Made by a program: the position numbers and the translations under genes
Shown here: piece after piece, positions 1-8,798 of the stretch
Layout: every line of letters begins with the position of its first letter
Numbering within the stretch: position 1 is the stretch's first letter
Notes under the pieces: model-generated
Seen by the model: only the letters and a program-made list of their open reading frames with translations
What the model was told of the DNA's origin: nothing
The model's database searches: none
Assembly: GCA_021828405.1 (NCBI GenBank)
Contig: JAKARZ010000022.1
Location: 1-33,747 of the forward strand
Length of the DNA stretch: 33,747 nt
Direction: 5' to 3'
Origin: Bacillota bacterium
Lineage (GTDB): Bacteria; Bacillota_E; Sulfobacillia; Sulfobacillales; JAIMBI01

Positions 1-2
1 AT

Positions 3-122
3 CCCCGGTTTCTCGACTTCGCGCGCTTCCCAGGGTTCGTGCCGAACGCCGCGGAAGCGTATCGGGCCCAGACCCAAGGCCAGGGGGAGCGCCCCCTTCG
101 GTACCTCCGCGGGCACTGCTGA
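3..122 (+). CDS. C-terminal end of an unrecognised protein (5' end outside window)
   Basis: An open frame runs in from the window edge and stops at TGA 120-122. The last 39 residues read like real protein, with a mix of aromatic and charged residues (PRFLDFARFPGF, then a Q/E/R-rich stretch, ending RYLRGHC). I do not recognise a family and the fragment is too short for a call. It could also be a chance frame, since the DNA is GC-rich and stop-poor. The next 140 bases up to the lipoprotein gene show no gene. Confidence 0.3.
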   Translation, partial: PRFLDFARFPGFVPNAAEAYRAQTQGQGERPLRYLRGHC

Positions 123-265
123 CCCCGCGTGCGCCCGGTGGTGGACGACGCGGCCTGGAATCGCCAGGTGACCCACTGGGTGGCCACGGTCGCGGACGTT
201 TGGCGAGGTCCTTTGGCCACGAACGCGGGTCAGCGCATGCCGCGGCCCGCGTTCGTACCCGTAAC

Positions 266-799
266 TTACCATCCGCCGCTGGAACTGCCGCTGCTGCTTG
301 TGGAGGACAGCGTAGAGACCATGCTGGGCGTTGCGACGGTCCACTTGCCGAACAAGCCTTCGCCAGCCGCCTGGCCGGGCGACGTGTCGCCGCTGTACGT
401 ATACAGCAGATGCCCGTCATACGACACCTGATGGCCGTTGCCGTCCTTGATGACCGCCCATGCCTTGGTGAGGCCTGCGGGGCTTCCCAGGGACGAATGG
501 CTGCTCAACAGCGGGGGCCACAGCGATGCACAGTTGCCGGTGCAGTGGCTGGTGGTGGCCGTGTCCGTCGTTTCCCAATACAGCGTCATGCCCTGGGAAT
601 TGGTCAAGACCGGGATGGACTCGCCCTTGACCGTGGCATGGCCAATTCGGACCGAAGCGATGGGGGACGTGGCTGCGCTGGTCGCAGCCGACGCCGGGGA
701 CTTGGCGCTGGCGGTGCCACAGCCAGCGGCGAGCAGCCCAATTGCCAGGGCTACGCCGGCGGCGGTGGCTTGGAGCGATGCAGATCCACGAAACCACAC
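266..799 (-). CDS. Secreted lipoprotein, COG4315 / Lipoprotein_15 family
   Basis: A 177-residue exported lipoprotein. Seen: a GTG start with an AAAGGGGTGA ribosome site about 9 bases upstream, a hydrophobic segment, then a lipobox LLAAGC that puts the lipidated Cys near residue 27. A Ala/Ser/Thr-rich linker follows. The mature part has the pattern of the 'secreted repeat of unknown function' family: GMTLYWE, then C-x-G-x-C-A-x-x-WPP, then a second half with SYDGHLLYTY and a PGQAAGEG turn. The tail is low-complexity Ser/Gly. Family members are cell-surface proteins without an established biochemical role; the paired Cys may bind a metal or form a disulfide. It is monocistronic here. The family is clear, the function unknown. 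Confidence 0.85.
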   Translation of the reverse strand: MWFRGSASLQATAAGVALAIGLLAAGCGTASAKSPASAATSAATSPIASVRIGHATVKGESIPVLTNSQGMTLYWETTDTATTSHCTGNCASLWPPLLSSHSSLGSPAGLTKAWAVIKDGNGHQVSYDGHLLYTYSGDTSPGQAAGEGLFGKWTVATPSMVSTLSSTSSSGSSSGGW

Positions 800-1434
800 A
801 GTGGAATCACCCCTTTCACGATGACGCGGCGTGGTGCCTGGCCGCAGCCTTCCTCAGAGCCCATTAGCCTACTCGGACTCGCCGTTGTCAAGGGTGTATA
901 GGGCCAAATGGCAGCCGGAACAGGATCTTTCGACCCTAGTGACTGATTTGGCGTACACCGCCTCCAAGCGCAGGACGCTCGAGCGAGGGGAGAATGGCGC
1001 GGCCGTGCACTGGCGGCGGCCCCCCGATGCGGTGGGTAGAGGCGGCCCGGAAGCGGAGTTGGCCGGTGGAGTCGGTCGCGTGGCCCGCGCAGATCGCCGC
1101 GCTCGGGCCATGCTGGGTGGTGGTGGCTCTGCAAGGCGGCGTCGCCCAACGGTCGCGCAAGCTCCCGGCGGGGCGTCCCGGCCAAATCGCGTGCGGCCGA
1201 ATCCGACCGCGTCCGCGAGGGATCACCGGTTTTTGTGCATGGTCGTGGCGCTTTGCGCCCAGAATCGAGCGGTCTCTGCCACGCAGGGCAGCCGGGTGAC
1301 TGATCGGCCGCGCGGCCGGCGATGTTGGCCGTCGCCCGCCGGGGCGGGGGCTGGGGACAGAGACTGAGAATCCTGCGGTCGTTCTATCGCTCCTGACGCT
1401 TGCGTTGAGCGGTTGCGTTCGACACACTGGGCAC
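800..1434. other. About 600 bases without a convincing gene
   Basis: Open frames exist on both strands because the DNA is stop-poor. None has a credible ribosome site, recognisable motif or natural composition (they are Arg/Pro/Ala-rich). No tRNA-like or terminator-like structure stood out. It probably holds the promoter of the lipoprotein gene on one side and that of the membrane transferase on the other, but I could not pick a good -35/-10 pair. Confidence 0.45.
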
Positions 1435-2571
1435 ATGGATGCAGCATTTGGCACCCGCGCCTCACTCGCCCGATGGCCAGCCATCTTTTGGCGCTGGGGC
1501 GTCACGCCGGCGGTGGCGGCGCTGTGGGCATGCCATGAGTTGCTGGTTGGTGCGGCGGCGGTGCTGCCGTCCCCGGCCGGGCCGAATCATGCAACGGCTG
1601 GGCTGCCGTGGATGCGGGGGGATGTGGGATGGTACCTGCGCATCGCCCAGGCCAGCTACGCACACCTTCCTGCCTATAATGCCGCGTATTTTCCCGGCCT
1701 TCCGGCCTACCTTTGGCTCACGCACTGGCCAGCCCTAGCACTCCTGGGGATGCAAGTCGTATTCCTGGCGCTGCTGGTGCAGGTCGGGCGGCTGGCGGCC
1801 GCTTGGGGCCTTGCGGGCTGGCGGGTCATAGTTGCTCAAGCATTGGTAGCACTGGCGCCGGCGGCCGTGTTCTACAGCACAGCCTACCCTGAATGCTGGG
1901 AGGCGCTCGGGCTTTGCGGCGCGCTTTTGGCCATGAAGGCCGGACGGCCGTGGCGCGCCGCCATGTGGGCCGCGCTGGCGGGAGTCGTGGATCCGCTAGG
2001 GCTAATGGTGGGGGTCGGGGCTGGCTTGTGGGTGGGGTGGAGCTTCTTCAGGCGGGACTGGGCTGGATTTCGGGATGGCATCGCGTGGGGCCTAGGCAGT
2101 GTGGCTGCCCTGGCCATGGTGGCGGGCGTGCTGCTCGCCAATGGTCAGCAGGCCTTCGGCTTCATCGGGGCCCAACGCGTGTGGGGGGCTCACTGGCTCA
2201 TTCCGGGGGTTCAGATCTGGCAGGCGATCTTCCAATCCCAAACGCATTATCTCTATACCACAATTGCTTCATTGGCAATCATGCCTGTGGTAATAAGTGG
2301 CTCGGTCGCTTCAGTGTGTGCACTCCACGCAGACCGATGGAGAGCGTCTATGGCCTGGATAGGTGTGGTCATCATAGGGATTACCATGGCGTTTTATACA
2401 AACTATGCGCCTCTGTCGTCCGCAATTCGCTTTGTATCTCTGGATATACCAGCGGCCATCGCCCTCGCGGGGGTGGTAAGCCGTCGCTCTGGATTTATTG
2501 CGGTGGCCTGGGGTGTTCCGTGGTGCGTGTTGGGAGCGAGCCTCTTTACGCATGGGTGGTTTTGGGGCTAG
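1435..2571 (+). CDS. PIG-V-like polytopic membrane mannosyltransferase
   Basis: About 378 residues, almost entirely hydrophobic with roughly nine to ten membrane segments. After the first segment comes MRGDVGWYLRIAQASY and then AAYFPGLPAYLW. This matches the RWD-x-x-WY-x-x-IA-x-x-GY and FFPLYP motifs of GT-C fold PIG-V-type transferases, where the Asp in the first loop is the catalytic acid (here the motif is RGD). A later YSTAYPE segment matches the second conserved region. Such proteins use a lipid-linked sugar at the outer membrane face; the acceptor cannot be told. I prefer ATG 1435 over the in-frame TTG at 1405, but neither has a clear ribosome site. The gene stands alone before the convergent tRNA. 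Confidence 0.7.
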   Translation: MDAAFGTRASLARWPAIFWRWGVTPAVAALWACHELLVGAAAVLPSPAGPNHATAGLPWMRGDVGWYLRIAQASYAHLPAYNAAYFPGLPAYLWLTHWPALALLGMQVVFLALLVQVGRLAAAWGLAGWRVIVAQALVALAPAAVFYSTAYPECWEALGLCGALLAMKAGRPWRAAMWAALAGVVDPLGLMVGVGAGLWVGWSFFRRDWAGFRDGIAWGLGSVAALAMVAGVLLANGQQAFGFIGAQRVWGAHWLIPGVQIWQAIFQSQTHYLYTTIASLAIMPVVISGSVASVCALHADRWRASMAWIGVVIIGITMAFYTNYAPLSSAIRFVSLDIPAAIALAGVVSRRSGFIAVAWGVPWCVLGASLFTHGWFWG

Positions 2572-2781
2572 CGTCAAACGCCGCTGTATGTGGGCCGCGA
2601 CGCGAGCGGCGGCGATGGACCTGCCCGCCGGTGCATGCCGCTGGCCGTGGACGACACCGAAGTGGCCCAGACGGGGCCACGCGTCAAAGCCTCGATCGGT
2701 CTGGGTCCGTGTATCTGTTGGACCGCGTCCCAACTGGGCATGCAGGGAGGCGGGACGGCATCGGAAAGTGCCGACAAAAAT

Positions 2782-2869
2782 TGGTGCCGAAGGCCGGACT
2801 CGAACCGGCACGTGGTGTTGCCACACGCGATTTTGAGTCGCGCGCGTCTGCCAATTCCGCCACTTCGGC
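2782..2869 (-). tRNA. tRNA-Leu (anticodon CAA)
   Basis: An 88-base class II tRNA with an encoded 3' CCA. Acceptor strands GCCGAAG and CTTCGGC pair perfectly, followed by discriminator A and CCA. The anticodon arm is CGCGA - CTCAAAA - TCGCG, which puts CAA at positions 34-36. The T arm reads GCCGG-TTCGAGT-CCGGC. The long variable arm is typical of tRNA-Leu. It reads UUG codons. Confidence 0.96.
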
Positions 2870-2879
2870 AACCACGGTG

Positions 2880-2908
2880 ATTATAGCAGCCGCGCGCACT
2901 AGTGGCAA
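2880..2908 (-). promoter_or_regulatory. Promoter of tRNA-Leu
   Basis: On the minus strand TTGCCA (2903-2908) and a perfect TATAAT (2880-2885) are separated by 17 bases, placing transcription start just before the tRNA 5' end. This is a standard housekeeping sigma promoter. Confidence 0.85.
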
Positions 2909-3146
2909 CATACTCCGGGCTCGCAGAGCCGACCGCACGCTAGCCGTTGGGTCGGTGGGACGATTGGGGAACACCGGCGTCTCCCGGGAAGTCACCCTGT
3001 CGCTTTGGCGAACCGGCGGGACTTTGACCGGGTGGTGAGGGAAAGCAAGCTGGGTCCCGGGGCGCTCCACTGATCGGGGGAACTCCTGTGCTGGTCCGCG
3101 TGCTTCTTGAGCGCAACGGCGCCTCATTCGGTCGATGCCCGCGCAA

Positions 3147-3181
3147 CGTGGGGGTAGCAAGGCTAGCCTCGCACCCCCACG
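3147..3181 (-). terminator. GC-rich hairpin after glnA
   Basis: CGTGGGGGT (3147-3155) pairs with ACCCCCACG (3173-3181). The interior GCAAGG-CTAG-CCTCGC pairs again, so nearly all 35 bases fold into one hairpin. It lies 5 bases past the glnA stop. There is no T-run after it, so it is either a U-less terminator or an mRNA 3' end stabiliser. Confidence 0.65.
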
Positions 3182-3185
3182 CTGC

Positions 3186-4601
3186 TCAGGCGTCGAAGTA
3201 CATCTGGAACTCCAGCGGGTGCGGACGCAGTTGGAGCGGCTCGACCTCGAGGGCCCGCTTGGTCTCCACCCAGGTGGAGAGAAGGTCTTCGGTGAAGACG
3301 CCGCCGGCCAGCAGGAAGTCATGGTCCCGCTCGAGGGCGGTAAGCGCGTCCGCGAGCGAACCGGGAACGCTGGCGATGCCTTCGCGGTCCGCCGGAGACA
3401 ACTCGTAAATATTTTTATCCACCGGCCCAAAGCCCAGCGCCCTTGGGTCCAGCGACCGCCGCACGCCGTCGATGCCCGCCATCATGATGGCCGAAAAGGC
3501 GAGATACGGATTGGCGGCGGGGTCCGGGGTGCGAAATTCCACGCGCTTGGCGGCCGGCGCTTTGGTGACGGGAATCCGGACGGCGGCCGACCGGTTCCCC
3601 AGCGAGTACACCAGATTAACGGGCGCTTCGTAGCCCGGCACCAAGCGCTTGTAGCTGTTGGTGGTGGGGTTGGTGAAAGCGAGCAGCGCCGGCGCATGGG
3701 CCAAGATGCCCGCCAAGTAAGACAGGGCCAGCGCTGACATCCCGCCATAGCCATCGGCGTCATGGAAAAGCGGCTCACCGGCGCGCCACAGTGACTGATG
3801 CACGTGCATTCCGCTACCGTTGTCGCCAAAAAGGGGCTTCGGCATGAACGTGGCGGTCTTGCCGTGGCGAACGGCCGTGTTCTTGACCGTGTACTTGTAA
3901 ATCATGACGGTGTCCGCCTGGCGCTTCAACGTCTGGTACCGAAGATCAATCTCCTGTTGGCCGGCGGTCGCCACCTCGTGGTGGTGCATCTCCACCCGAA
4001 TCCCTTGCCGCATCAGGCATTGGACGATTTCTGTGCGCACCGGGTAAGTGCTGTCCGTGGGGGGCAACGGCGCGTAGCCGCCTTTCGGCCGCACCTCATA
4101 CCCTTGGCGGCGCCCCTCGCGGCTGCTCCACGATCCCTCTGCCGACTCGAGCTCGTAGAAGGCCTCATGCTGACTGGCGCCGTATCGGACCCCGTCGAAC
4201 AGAAAAAATTCTAGCTCCGGGCCCCAGTAGGACACGTCGGCGATGCCGCTGGCCTGGAGATACGCTTCAGCCCGTGCGGCCACGGCGCGCGGATCGCGCG
4301 TGAACGGGCGGAGTGTCGGCTCCGTCACGTCGCCAATGACGGCCAGCGTGGGCACCGGGGCAAACGGATCCATCACGGCGGTCCCGGGATCGGGAACGAT
4401 GACCATATCGCTTTGGTCGATGGATCGGAAGCCGAGCAAGCTGGACCCGTCAAAGGGTACGCCCTGGCGAAACACCTCGGCGTCCACTTCGGCGGCGGGA
4501 AGCGTGAAGTGATGCCAGCGTCCCATGAGGTCGGTGATTCGCAGATCCAGCATCTCGACCGCGTTTTCCTGCATCAGCGCCAATACATCTTGGGCGTTCA
4601 A
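3186..4601 (-). CDS. glnA: Type I glutamine synthetase
   Basis: Makes glutamine from glutamate, ammonia and ATP as a cytosolic dodecamer. About 471 residues, the usual length of the long (GSI-beta-like) class. Motifs in order: FDGSS latch near the N terminus, GPELEFFLFD metal-binding segment, EMHHHEVATAGQQEID, GSGMHVHQSL, the NPTTNSYKRLVPGYEAP nucleotide/glutamate loop, and VEFRTPDP-x-x-NPYL. The region DKNIYELSP corresponds to the adenylylation loop (NLYDLPPE in E. coli) and keeps the Tyr, so adenylylation is possible, although no glnE is present here. Start: the open frame extends to TTG 4619, but the AAAGGGAG ribosome site sits 7 bases before TTG 4601, which also gives the family-typical N terminus. 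Monocistronic, with its own promoter and terminator. Confidence 0.95.
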   Translation of the reverse strand: MNAQDVLALMQENAVEMLDLRITDLMGRWHHFTLPAAEVDAEVFRQGVPFDGSSLLGFRSIDQSDMVIVPDPGTAVMDPFAPVPTLAVIGDVTEPTLRPFTRDPRAVAARAEAYLQASGIADVSYWGPELEFFLFDGVRYGASQHEAFYELESAEGSWSSREGRRQGYEVRPKGGYAPLPPTDSTYPVRTEIVQCLMRQGIRVEMHHHEVATAGQQEIDLRYQTLKRQADTVMIYKYTVKNTAVRHGKTATFMPKPLFGDNGSGMHVHQSLWRAGEPLFHDADGYGGMSALALSYLAGILAHAPALLAFTNPTTNSYKRLVPGYEAPVNLVYSLGNRSAAVRIPVTKAPAAKRVEFRTPDPAANPYLAFSAIMMAGIDGVRRSLDPRALGFGPVDKNIYELSPADREGIASVPGSLADALTALERDHDFLLAGGVFTEDLLSTWVETKRALEVEPLQLRPHPLEFQMYFDA

Positions 4602-4648
4602 GCGGACACTCCCTTTCAAACATGTGACACCCGGTGCGGTACGCGGCC

Positions 4649-4678
4649 ATTATATCTGACATACACGCGGGATGCCAC
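4649..4678 (-). promoter_or_regulatory. Promoter of glnA
   Basis: On the minus strand a perfect TATAAT (4649-4654) lies 18 bases from GTGGCA (4673-4678, 4 of 6 to TTGACA). The predicted 5' leader is about 40 bases and contains only the ribosome site. No GlnR-type inverted repeat was evident. Confidence 0.65.
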
Positions 4679-4748
4679 CGGACAATCTGACACGAAATCT
4701 TTTCAACGGGATCAGTGTGTGTAGGAGGGGGGCGTTTGAGCCTTCGCG

Positions 4749-6980
4749 TCAGGGGCGGGTGTGGGCCACAACGTAGAGGTCGACAAAGTCCACATGCGAC
4801 AGCACGTAGTCAATCGGGTTCATCCGCATCCGCCCGCGCAGGCTCTTCGGGCGGATGGGCTGGCCGACCACCAATTGGGTGACGCCCAGCTCCTCGGCGG
4901 TGTCGGCGATGGTCTGCCCCACCTGGTCGGCGTGGGCGGTGCGCGTGAAAAACCGCGCGTCCAGCCGGTCAGACAGCTCCTGAATGCGCACCAGGTCACC
5001 GCGGGTCTGCCACGTAGACTCGGGCGCTTCCACGACCAGTACCCACAGCTCCCCCTGCAGGCGGTCCGCGAGTCGCCATCCGCGCCGGATGAGCCGCTCA
5101 GCGTGCGGTCGCAGGTTCACACAGACCAAAATTCGTTCCGGCGTGTCTGCTGCGGGGCGGCGCAGGCGGAGGTCGACGTCATCTGCCACCTCCAGCAGCG
5201 CGAGCTCGCGCAACGCGGCCAGGTTAGCCGTTTGAAAAAAATTTGCGAGTGCGCTCTCAATTTTGTCGCGGGCATAAATCTGACCATCGACCAAACGCTG
5301 CTGCAGGGTTTCGGAGGTGACATCGATGAGCTTGATCTGATGCGCGAGCTTCATGAACCAGTCGGGCACCCGCTCGCGCACTTTAACGCCGGTGATGTGG
5401 GCTACCTTGTCGTGCAGGCTCTCGAGGTGCTGAATGTTGACAGCCGTGACGACGTCGATGCCCTGCCCGAGCAGGTACACGATGTCCTGGTAGCGCTTGT
5501 CCCGGGTGCTGCCCGGAACGTTGGTGTGCGCCAGCTCGTCTATCAGCACCACCTGGGGATGCCGCCGGACCACCGCCTGGACGTCCAGCTCCTCGTAGGA
5601 CCGCCCACCAAACTCCATGCGCATCAAGGGAATGACAGGGAGGTCCCCAATTTCCTGCCGCGTGGCCTCGCGTCCGTGGGTGTCGACGAGGGCGGCCACC
5701 ACGTCTACGCCGCGCTCCCGCCAGTCGCGGGCGTCCTGCAGCATCCGAAACGTCTTGCCCACCCCGGGGGCCGCCCCCACATAAATCGTCAGGCGGCCGG
5801 GCAGGTGCGGCTGCTCGGGACCCACCGGCTCAAGATCCGGCGAATGGGTCACCACTTGGTCCTGCACCTTCCACCCGACAATCCGGAGGTCGGCGTAGGT
5901 GAGTTCGCGCAGCAGATGGTGGACCGGCCGCGGGGTGAACATCGTGGTCCAGCGGCGGTCTCGCGCCGGCTGGCCGATGACAATCTGGGTGACATTGAGG
6001 CGCTCGGCGGTGGACAGGATGACCGGCCCCAACTTGCGATCGTTCTGGGGCTCCAAAATCCACTGGGCCCCATACTGGACCGCCAGCGCATGCAACTGCT
6101 CGAGGCGTGCCCGGTCCCGTGGCGACTGCAGGTCCTCGGGCGTGTCGGCCACCGTGAGGGCGTACAGGTCCGCCTTCATGCGGTGGGCCATGCGCTGGCC
6201 CCGGGCCAGCAGCATGGCGGCGCGGGACGGATGGCTCACCGCGACCAGGATGACCTCGCGGGCTCCGACGGGCCCTGGGATGCGCCGGCGGGCGTAGGAG
6301 TGCTCCAGCCGTTCGTCGACGTCCTCCGCCACGGCGCGCAGGGCTAGCTCGCGCAGACCCGACAGGTTTTCGAGACGAAAGAAGTTGTTCAGCGCATGCT
6401 GCACTTGGTTCACCGGGTACACGTCGCCGTCCAAAAGACGCTGGCGCAGCGTCTCCGGCGTCACGTCGATCACGGTCACTTCCTGCGCGCGCTTCACGAA
6501 GTCGGCAGGGATTACCTCGCGCACCGGGATCCCGGTGATCGCCTCGGCGTCCCGGTGGATTCCCTCCAGGTGATGGACGTTCACGGCGGTCAGGACCGAC
6601 AACCCGTGATCCAAGAGGTATTCGACGTCCTGGTAGCGCTTGGCGAAGAGCGAGCCGGGGGCATTGGCGTGGGCCAGCTCGTCAATCACCACGACGTCGG
6701 GATGGCGGGCGACGAGCGCCTCCAAGTCCACCTCGTAAAATTCGCGCCCGCCGACATAAATCGACTTGGGTGGGATAACGTCGAGACCGACGAGCTGTTG
6801 CTCGGTATCGGGGCGGCCGTGGGTGTCGACGTAGCCCACGACGACGTCGATGCCGGTTTGGCGCAGGCGAAGCGCCTCGCGCAGCATGGTATAGGTTTTG
6901 CCCACTCCCGGTGCGGCGCCGATAAAGAGCTTCAAGCCACCCGGGTCGCGCCCAAATTCGGGCACGTGGTCCGTTGACAT
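4749..6980 (-). CDS. Tandem KdpD sensor protein (two KdpD-N + USP modules, no kinase)
   Basis: 743 residues containing the KdpD N-terminal cytoplasmic sensor twice. Copy 1: Walker A GAAPGVGKT at residues 21-29, DTHGRP, a Walker B-like VVVIDELAHANAPGS, VNVHHLE, then a USP-like alpha/beta domain (about 245-370) ending in IVIGQPARD and RIVGWK. Copy 2: Walker A GAAPGVGKT at 402-410, DTHGRE, VVLIDELAHTNVPGS, VNIQHLE, then a second USP-like domain ending LVVGQPIRP and LYVVAH. No membrane segment, HisKA or ATPase domain follows. In KdpD this module binds nucleotide and tunes kinase and phosphatase output to K+ or c-di-AMP. Stand-alone single modules are known in other bacteria; a fused pair is unusual. 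ATG start with a GGGGTGG ribosome site. Divergent from the kinase gene, so probably its partner in trans. Confidence 0.92.
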   Translation of the reverse strand: MSTDHVPEFGRDPGGLKLFIGAAPGVGKTYTMLREALRLRQTGIDVVVGYVDTHGRPDTEQQLVGLDVIPPKSIYVGGREFYEVDLEALVARHPDVVVIDELAHANAPGSLFAKRYQDVEYLLDHGLSVLTAVNVHHLEGIHRDAEAITGIPVREVIPADFVKRAQEVTVIDVTPETLRQRLLDGDVYPVNQVQHALNNFFRLENLSGLRELALRAVAEDVDERLEHSYARRRIPGPVGAREVILVAVSHPSRAAMLLARGQRMAHRMKADLYALTVADTPEDLQSPRDRARLEQLHALAVQYGAQWILEPQNDRKLGPVILSTAERLNVTQIVIGQPARDRRWTTMFTPRPVHHLLRELTYADLRIVGWKVQDQVVTHSPDLEPVGPEQPHLPGRLTIYVGAAPGVGKTFRMLQDARDWRERGVDVVAALVDTHGREATRQEIGDLPVIPLMRMEFGGRSYEELDVQAVVRRHPQVVLIDELAHTNVPGSTRDKRYQDIVYLLGQGIDVVTAVNIQHLESLHDKVAHITGVKVRERVPDWFMKLAHQIKLIDVTSETLQQRLVDGQIYARDKIESALANFFQTANLAALRELALLEVADDVDLRLRRPAADTPERILVCVNLRPHAERLIRRGWRLADRLQGELWVLVVEAPESTWQTRGDLVRIQELSDRLDARFFTRTAHADQVGQTIADTAEELGVTQLVVGQPIRPKSLRGRMRMNPIDYVLSHVDFVDLYVVAHTRP

Positions 6981-7139
6981 GCGCCACCCCCTGCCGCGCG
7001 CGGCTCCGCAGGCGCTCTCGCGCCTCCATAGAAAGTATAGCGTATGGGTGCGGCCAACCTGGCCGGCGCGCGGTCAGCACCCGAGCCGTCCTCCGAGCGG
7101 TACACTTACCCCGAGACGCAGGGGGAAAGGAGGCACGGC

Positions 7140-8798
7140 GTGGGTCACAAGCACGAGTTCGCGCGCCGAGTCCCCTGGGGGAGCCTCCTGCCCTGGGCGC
7201 TCGGCGTGTCCGTGGCGGCGGCGGGCGCGCTGTGGTGGCACACGTCCCGTGCGGCGGCGGCCGCCAATTACCGGGCCTACCTCGAAAGCCAGCAGGCCCT
7301 GGCTTTTTTCCGCGCCGGGGATGCCGGGCGCGCGCGGACGCTGTTGGTGTCCGCCGACCAGGCGATGGGTCTCGCCGGCCATACGCTGGCCACGCCCGGC
7401 GACGCACGGCAGGTGGCCGCGCTGGCGGCGGCGCACCTGGCCGGGGCGACGAGCGGCATACCATCGGCCGGGGCCGTGGGGCTGGCGGTCGCGCTGGTGG
7501 CCTTCATGGCGCTGGGCGGGGCGATGTGGCGCTACGAGCGGCGACTGGAGCGCGAGCAGGCGCGGCGCGAGGAGTGGGAGCGCCAGTGGGCGGAGGAGGC
7601 TCGAGTGGTCGCTGCGGCCGTCTCGGACTCCACGGGGATGAAAGTGGTGCTGGCGCAGGTCCTGGACAGCGTCGTCACCCGACTGAACTTGGAGGAGGCG
7701 CTGCTGCTGCGGTGGCGGCCGGACCGGCCGCTGGATGCCCTCGGACTGTACGCGTTTTCCGGGCGGGCGCCCGGCCGGGCATGGACATCCGTCCCCGCCG
7801 TATACCTGGCCGAAGGTTCCACCGGTGCGGGTCGGGCGCTTTCGACCGGCACGCCCTGGCACCGGGCCGCCGGGGCTTCGCTGCCGTTGCTGCCGGCGTA
7901 CAACCCGCCGGGGACGTCGGCCTACCCCATCGTGGTGGATGGATCCGTGTGGGGGCTGTTGGTGCTGGCGGGCGCGTCGGCGAAAGCCTCGGCGGCTGAG
8001 GGGGACGTGGTACCGCGCACGCGCCATCAGGTGGAAAACCTCTTGACCCAGCTTGCCGCGCGCGCGGCGAGCGATCGGAGCCGGGCTTATCAGGAGACCG
8101 TGCGTCTGCAGTCGGAACTGTTGGCACATGTTTCCCACGAACTGCGCACCCCGATGGGCCTGATTCGGGGCTATGCCCGCACGTTGCTGCGTGAAGGCAG
8201 TCGGCTGTCCCCCGAGGAAGAGACCGAATTTCTGACGGTCATCGCGGAGGAGGCGGAGCGGCTCTCAGTCTTGGTCGACCGGCTCTTGAAAATGGCGGCG
8301 CTGGAGGGCGGAGAGATGGCGCCGGCCCTGACATCGGTGGACGTGGCCGAGCTCGCGGCGACGGTGGTGAGCCAACTGGCTCCTTCGGAGCGCCGGCGAG
8401 TGTCCCTGCACATCGCATCAGGAATTCAAGTCCACGGGGACCGCGAGGGTTTGCTTGAGGTGGTCAGCAACCTGGTGGACAACGCGATCAAGTACTCGTC
8501 CGGGGTGGTCGACGTTTCGGCCGCGTTGCGGGACGGGATGCTGGCCCTGGCCGTGCGGGACAGGGGGCCCGGGGTGTCCGAGACCGAGCTGCCGCGTCTG
8601 TTTGACCGCTTCTATCGGGGCGAGGTGGCGAGGCGCCAGCCCACGGTGCGGGGCACCGGCTTAGGCCTTGGCATCGCGCGGCGCATTGTGCAGAACCACG
8701 AGGGGCGCATTACCGTGTCCAACGCTGGCGGCGGCGGGCTCTTGGTGGAGGTGCTCCTGCCGCAGATGGCGCAGCGGCGCGAGGGGGTGGGCCCGTGA
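7140..8798 (+). CDS. Membrane sensor histidine kinase of the Kdp locus (KdpD kinase half)
   Basis: 552 residues. Two membrane segments (about 13-33 and 110-130) enclose an extracytoplasmic loop of about 75 residues. Then come a charged helix, a GAF-like region (about 180-310), HisKA with HVSHELRTP (His333) and HATPase_c with the N box NLVDNAIKYS (Asn444), DRGPGVSE and GTGLGLGIA. It presumably phosphorylates the regulator encoded next, whose GTG overlaps its stop. Classical KdpD has four closely spaced membrane helices and an N-terminal P-loop/USP sensor; both are absent here, and the sensor modules are on the divergent gene. The frame opens at ATG 7044, but GTG 7140 has a perfect AAAGGAGG site 6 bases upstream and leads directly to a basic N terminus, so I chose it. 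Confidence 0.9.
   Translation: MGHKHEFARRVPWGSLLPWALGVSVAAAGALWWHTSRAAAAANYRAYLESQQALAFFRAGDAGRARTLLVSADQAMGLAGHTLATPGDARQVAALAAAHLAGATSGIPSAGAVGLAVALVAFMALGGAMWRYERRLEREQARREEWERQWAEEARVVAAAVSDSTGMKVVLAQVLDSVVTRLNLEEALLLRWRPDRPLDALGLYAFSGRAPGRAWTSVPAVYLAEGSTGAGRALSTGTPWHRAAGASLPLLPAYNPPGTSAYPIVVDGSVWGLLVLAGASAKASAAEGDVVPRTRHQVENLLTQLAARAASDRSRAYQETVRLQSELLAHVSHELRTPMGLIRGYARTLLREGSRLSPEEETEFLTVIAEEAERLSVLVDRLLKMAALEGGEMAPALTSVDVAELAATVVSQLAPSERRRVSLHIASGIQVHGDREGLLEVVSNLVDNAIKYSSGVVDVSAALRDGMLALAVRDRGPGVSETELPRLFDRFYRGEVARRQPTVRGTGLGLGIARRIVQNHEGRITVSNAGGGGLLVEVLLPQMAQRREGVGP

Noticed and set aside
2684..3430. Long open frame on the minus strand across tRNA-Leu and the end of glnA
   Set aside because: It runs through a tRNA and a terminator hairpin, is Arg/Pro/Ser-rich and has no motif; a consequence of few stop codons in GC-rich DNA.
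4761..6347. 528-codon open frame opposite the tandem KdpD gene
   Set aside because: His/Gln/Arg-rich antisense of a clear coding gene; no ribosome site or domain.
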